Assembly (NCBI GenBank): GCA_022793675.1
Contig: JAAWDH010000051.1
Span: 1 to 64,000, forward strand
Source: Oscillospiraceae bacterium
GTDB lineage: Bacteria; Bacillota; Clostridia; Oscillospirales; Ruminococcaceae
Direction of reading: 5' to 3'
DNA length: 64,000 bases
Below, one piece after another: positions 60,572 to 64,000 of the stretch. The position numbers and the translations under genes are program-made. The notes beneath the pieces were generated by a model, which saw only the letters and a program-made list of their open reading frames with translations, searched no databases and had not been told where the DNA came from. Numbering within the stretch: the first letter of the stretch is position 1; each line of letters begins with the position of its first letter.

Positions 60572-61029
60572 GCGGTATCACAGAACGCTGGGAGTACAAG
60601 CGGATTTGCAGCCACCTGGATACACTGTCACCAGAGCTTTCCGGGCATATCAGACGGCTGCCCGCCTTGCCGGAGGAAACGGCGGTTGCCGCAGGCGGCT
60701 ATCTGCTGGCGGGCTGCTGCGATTCCACTAACGAAATTTGGGTGGTACTCTGCCGGGAAAAAATCTGGCAGCTGCCGGGGGACTGGCTGACGGAAAAGCT
60801 GGAAAAGCTGATTAAAGCCGGCGGGATTGATCTTACCGATGATTACGAGTACGCCAACCTGTTAGCGGCGCTGGCTATTTTTGAAAAGGCGGCGAAAAAG
60901 CTGGCAGGGATGGGGCTTGCTTCGCCGAACCTGGAGGTGCGGGAATATGCGGCAGACTATCTCGCCGAACCGACGTCCTACGACAAACTGATTGCGCAGA
61001 CCAAAGCGCAGCTGGAAAGCTGGCAGTAA
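60568..61029 (+). CDS. Unknown soluble protein
   Basis: I do not recognise this 153-residue protein. It has a beta-rich first half (VAAGGYLLAGCCDSTNEIWV, VLCREKIWQLPGDWL) and a helical second half (ANLLAALAIFEKAAKKLAGM). It overlaps dcd by 4 bp and ends before an intrinsic terminator, so it is the last gene of the group. Confidence 0.65.
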   Translation: MSGITERWEYKRICSHLDTLSPELSGHIRRLPALPEETAVAAGGYLLAGCCDSTNEIWVVLCREKIWQLPGDWLTEKLEKLIKAGGIDLTDDYEYANLLAALAIFEKAAKKLAGMGLASPNLEVREYAADYLAEPTSYDKLIAQTKAQLESWQ

Positions 61030-61030
61030 A

Positions 61031-61062
61031 AAAGGGCGGCCTTAAAAGCTGCCCTTTGGTTT
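61031..61062 (+). terminator. Terminator of the plus-strand group
   Basis: AAAGGGCGGC (61031-61040) pairs with GCTGCCCTTT (61048-61057, one G-U pair) around a 7-nt loop, followed by GGTTTT. Confidence 0.8.
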
Positions 61063-61081
61063 TAACCATACTGCCTTGTAA

Positions 61082-61196
61082 CTTTCCGACGCAGTAGGCG
61101 GGTAAATTTGTGCAGATGACTACCCTGGCGATTAAAAGTTTTTGCCAAGCTTTTTTCAAAAAGCGTCGTACTCTTGTCCCCTTCGTACTCCCCGTA
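61082..61196 (-). repeat. Dispersed intergenic repeat, copy C (inverted)
   Basis: The minus strand of this 115-bp region matches copy B over most of its length, with its 40-bp core at 61173-61134. The shared ends are TACGGGGAGTACG and CGCCTACTGCGTCGGAAAG. With copy B it brackets the plus-strand gene group as an inverted pair. Confidence 0.8.
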
Positions 61197-61203
61197 TCCC
61201 CCG

Positions 61204-62934
61204 TCACTCCTGACGGAACTGATACTGATAAAGGTCGGCATAAATACCGTTTTTCGCCAGCAGCTCGGCGTGGGTGCCCCGCTCTTTGATACCTTCGTCG
61301 GTCAAAACGATAATCTCGTCGGCGTTTTTGATGGTAGACAGCCGGTGGGCGACAATGATGGAAGTGCGCCCTTCAGCCAGCCGCTCCAGCGCGCCCTGAA
61401 TCAGCATTTCGGTGGCGTTATCCAGCGCCGAGGTTGCCTCGTCCAAAATCAGAATCGAAGGGTTCTTGAGAAAGACGCGGGCAATGGACACCCGCTGCTT
61501 CTGGCCGCCGGAGAGCTTGACGCCGCGCTCGCCGATATAGGTGTCGTATCCGTCCGGCAGAGTCATAATGTAATCGTGGATGTTGGCCTTTTTAGCAGCC
61601 TCAATAATCTGGGCTTCGCTGGCGTCCAGGTCGCCGTAAGCGATATTTTCCCGGATGGTGCCGGTGAAAAGAAAAACATCTTGGGCAACCATGCCAATAT
61701 TTTTGCGCAGGCTCTCCCGGGTCAGGGTAGTGATATCTTGGCCATCGATGCTGACCGTCCCCTCAGTCACCTCGTAAAAACGCGGAATCAGATGGCAGAG
61801 GGTGGTTTTGCCGCCGCCCGACGGCCCCACAAGCGCCACGGTCCGGCCTGGCTCAATATGCAGGGTCAGATCCTGGATGACCATGTTGTCAGGGTTGTCG
61901 CCGTCGCCTTCGTAGCCAAAACTAACCTTATCAAAATCAATAGCACCCCGGACGCTGGCAAGGACTTTGGCGTTGGCTGCCTCAGGTTCCTCGTTTTCAG
62001 CCATAATCTGCTGGAAACGCTCAAAGCCAGTCATGCCGTTCTGCAGCTGCTCATAAAAAGAAATCAGCTTGTTAATGGGCTTTAGGAACATATTGATGTA
62101 CAACAGGTAAGCGGCAAACTGCCCCACGTCGATCTTCCCATAAAAGAAGAACAGCCCGCCGGCCACCAGCACCACCAAATACATCACATCGGTAAAAAAG
62201 CCCATCCCGGAAAAGAAGATGCCCATGACCTTATAGGATTCGCCGCGGGCTGCCTGGAAGCGGTCGTTGTAATAGTTAAACTTTTCCGTTTCATGCTCGC
62301 CGCTGGTGTAAGAGCGGGAAACACGGATACCGGCGATGGCATTTTCTAGGTTGGCGTTGACCTCGGCGATCTCCTCCCTGGTGCGGGTGAAAGCCCTGCT
62401 CATCCGCCGGCGCAGCTTGATAGCAAAAAAAACGATAAAAGGGATCAGCGCAAAGATAATCAGCGTCAGCAAGAAATTGATCCTCGCCAGCATGACAAAC
62501 GACCCTACAAGCATAACCACTGATAAGAAAAGGTCTTCCGGCCCATGGTGGGCAAGCTCAGAAATATCCATCAGGTCGTTGATGATCCGCGACATGATAG
62601 AACCGGTCTTGTGCTCGTCAAAAAAGGAGAAGGGCAGCTTTTGCAGCCGCTTAAACATATCGCGGCGCATATCCGCCTGCATCCGCACGCCGACGATATG
62701 GCCGTAGTATTGGATGAAATAGTTCAGCCCCGCTTTGAGGATGTAAATCCCCAGCAGTACCCCTGCCCAAACAAGCAGCAGGCGCAGATTCTGGTTGGGG
62801 ACATAGTCGTTGATGATGTTTTCGGTGATGGTGGGATAGAAAAGGTCGCAGACCGCCACAATCAGCGCGCAGAACATATCGGCTATGAACAGCTTTTTAT
62901 GAGGTTTATAGTAGCTGATAAATTTTTTCAGCAT
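61204..62934 (-). CDS. ABC exporter half-transporter (TMD-NBD)
   Basis: This 576-residue half-transporter (from ATG 62934, with AAAGGAAGATA upstream) has a six-helix membrane domain in its first 310 residues (LFIADMFCALIVAVCDLFYP, then LVVLVAGGLFFFYG). The ATPase shows Walker A GPSGGGKTT, signature LSGGQKQR, Walker B ILILDEATSALD and H-loop VAHRLS. It is probably a homodimeric multidrug or lipid exporter of the BmrA/MsbA type. An AraC-type regulator gene lies 22 bp upstream on the same strand. Confidence 0.9.
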   Translation of the reverse strand: MLKKFISYYKPHKKLFIADMFCALIVAVCDLFYPTITENIINDYVPNQNLRLLLVWAGVLLGIYILKAGLNYFIQYYGHIVGVRMQADMRRDMFKRLQKLPFSFFDEHKTGSIMSRIINDLMDISELAHHGPEDLFLSVVMLVGSFVMLARINFLLTLIIFALIPFIVFFAIKLRRRMSRAFTRTREEIAEVNANLENAIAGIRVSRSYTSGEHETEKFNYYNDRFQAARGESYKVMGIFFSGMGFFTDVMYLVVLVAGGLFFFYGKIDVGQFAAYLLYINMFLKPINKLISFYEQLQNGMTGFERFQQIMAENEEPEAANAKVLASVRGAIDFDKVSFGYEGDGDNPDNMVIQDLTLHIEPGRTVALVGPSGGGKTTLCHLIPRFYEVTEGTVSIDGQDITTLTRESLRKNIGMVAQDVFLFTGTIRENIAYGDLDASEAQIIEAAKKANIHDYIMTLPDGYDTYIGERGVKLSGGQKQRVSIARVFLKNPSILILDEATSALDNATEMLIQGALERLAEGRTSIIVAHRLSTIKNADEIIVLTDEGIKERGTHAELLAKNGIYADLYQYQFRQE

Positions 62935-62956
62935 GGTATCTTCCTTTCCCTTTTTA

Positions 62957-63799
62957 TTATGATGACGAGGTTTTGCCGCCCGGCCCTTGCTGCCCAGCGG
63001 CACTGTACTGGGAAGGCGGGACACCGAAGCGGCGCTTAAACTGCCGGGAAAAGTTGGCCAAATCGCCAAAGCCTGCCGAATAGGTGACCTCTGTCACTGA
63101 AAGCCCGGCATCCAGCAGCTTTGCCGCTTGCAGCATCCGGTGCTCAAATAGGTACTGCTGGGGTGAAAGGCCGTAAGCCGCCTTAAAGGCCCGGAAAAGC
63201 TGGCTGCGGTGGACGCCGGCAAAGTCGGCAATCTCCCCAACGGTCAGAGGGTAGGAATAGTTTTGGCGGATGTACCCGGCTGCGGCTTCCGCCGCTGGGA
63301 AATCCCGACGGGGCATTTCCGGCGGCGTAAACAGGGAAAAGAAGCGGTAGAGCTCGGCCAAAGCGGCAAAGCGGCTGCCCTCCGCCCCTAGCTCCTTCAG
63401 CATCCGCAGCACGCAGGCCCGCACCTCGTCCGGGCTTTTGAAACGCAGCACCGGTTTTTCTGCCGCGCCCAGCTGGGCGACGATTTCCGCCGCCTCGCTG
63501 CCCTGGAACCCAACCCAGCAATACTGCCAGGGATCGCCCTTATCAGCAGCGTAAAAGGTGGTTTCGCTGGGCCGAATCAGGAAAGCTTCACCGGCTTTCA
63601 GCGGATAGCGCCGGCCTCCGCTCTCAAAATATCCCTTCCCAGCCAAGATGCAGTGGACTAGGAAATGATCCCGCACTGCCGGGCCGAAGCTGTGCCCTGG
63701 TTCGCAAACCTCCAGGCCGCAGTGATGGGGATAAAGGGCGGCGCTGACCCCGAAACGCTCTGGATGTTCGGGGATGGGGAAAATCTGGGCTACTGGCAT
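62957..63799 (-). CDS. AraC-family transcriptional regulator
   Basis: This 280-residue regulator has an N-terminal cupin-like sensor domain ([35 protein letters not shown]) and a C-terminal double helix-turn-helix ([20 protein letters not shown], then [20 protein letters not shown]). The family senses small molecules such as sugars. It overlaps the preceding rarA end region closely and precedes the ABC exporter gene, which it may control. The start at ATG 63799 has only a weak GGCGGG site. Confidence 0.85.
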   Translation of the reverse strand: MPVAQIFPIPEHPERFGVSAALYPHHCGLEVCEPGHSFGPAVRDHFLVHCILAGKGYFESGGRRYPLKAGEAFLIRPSETTFYAADKGDPWQYCWVGFQGSEAAEIVAQLGAAEKPVLRFKSPDEVRACVLRMLKELGAEGSRFAALAELYRFFSLFTPPEMPRRDFPAAEAAAGYIRQNYSYPLTVGEIADFAGVHRSQLFRAFKAAYGLSPQQYLFEHRMLQAAKLLDAGLSVTEVTYSAGFGDLANFSRQFKRRFGVPPSQYSAAGQQGPGGKTSSS

Positions 63800-63806
63800 G
63801 ATACGT

Positions 63807-64000
63807 TTACCCGCCGGCGGCGCTTCTGACTTTTTGCCAGTATTCCGCCGCCGCCCGCTCGTTTTTATTGTCGGCAGGATGGTAGTAGACCCGGCCCGCC
63901 AGAGCATCAGGCAGGTACTGCTGCGCCACCCAGCGCCCAGGGAAATCGTGGGGATAAAGGTAATGCTGGCCAGGGTTTGACGCATCTGCGCCGTCAAAAT
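63807..64000 (-). CDS. rarA: Replication-associated recombination protein A, C-terminal fragment
   Basis: The partial frame entering from the right edge reads [20 protein letters not shown] and [20 protein letters not shown], then [10 protein letters not shown] and stop. This is the conserved C-terminus of RarA/MgsA, an AAA+ ATPase that acts at stalled replication forks. The ATPase domain is outside the window. Boundaries may be off by one base. Confidence 0.8.
   Translation of the reverse strand, partial: FDGADASNPGQHYLYPHDFPGRWVAQQYLPDALAGRVYYHPADNKNERAAAEYWQKVRSAAGG

Overview
The window looks like a chromosome segment of a gut-type Clostridia bacterium (probably Oscillospirales/Ruminococcaceae). 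The reasons are the canonical Firmicutes S10-spc-alpha ribosomal operon (with zinc-type S14, a KOW-domain gene between map and infA, and many TTG/GTG starts after strong GGAGG sites) and a Tn1549-like integrative conjugative element (ICE). Nearly everything from 1 to 57.3 kb is transcribed from the minus strand.

Region 1, about 0-39.0 kb, is mobile DNA. Reading in the direction of transcription from the right, it holds a HipA-like kinase gene, a RepA-type initiator, a ParM-like actin with a small ParR-like partner, a ribbon-helix-helix-type protein, an amidoligase with a gamma-glutamylcyclotransferase, a membrane-anchored surface protein, a sortase and a 1545-residue thioester/SpaA-repeat adhesin. 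Small genes follow, including a MetK-like S-adenosylmethionine synthetase and a DNA methyltransferase, then an iteron-like/oriT-like stretch. The conjugation block comes next: MobC, relaxase, PcfB, VirD4/TraG, VirB2-like, VirB6-like, PrgI, VirB4 and an M23 peptidase, interrupted by two divergent Phd/YefM antitoxin-like genes without visible toxins. Left of this is an accessory segment at about 3.5-13.4 kb. It has an AT-rich cluster (B12-type radical SAM protein, GT4 and GT2 glycosyltransferases), a heterodimeric ABC exporter pair and a DUF4129 membrane pair. At the far left are a sigma-70-like small protein preceded by a leader-peptide attenuator, a DinG-like helicase and the start of an Rpn-type nuclease gene. 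No integrase is visible, so the element probably continues past the left edge.

Region 2, 39.1-39.8 kb, is an intact tRNA-Ala(GGC) gene whose 3' end faces the element. A tandem array of 117-bp units lies upstream of it, each unit repeating the 5' part of the tRNA. A consensus promoter sits before the array, so the array would form the tRNA transcript's leader. This is the most unusual structure in the window.

Region 3, 39.8-57.7 kb, holds a PAP2 phosphatase, a YjjG-like nucleotidase and a small exported protein. After these comes the complete ribosomal operon from rpsJ to rplQ with secY, adk, map, infA and rpoA, driven by a consensus promoter at about 57.7 kb with a long leader containing an attenuator-like hairpin.

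Region 4, 57.7-64.0 kb, begins with a plus-strand group: a decayed peptidase S51 hybrid, a TraX-like gene, a GNAT acetyltransferase, a thioesterase, a dCTP deaminase and an unknown gene. Two inverted copies of a roughly 110-bp dispersed repeat flank this group, and a third copy lies inside the conjugation block. A minus-strand ABC exporter, an AraC-type regulator and the C-terminus of RarA end the window.
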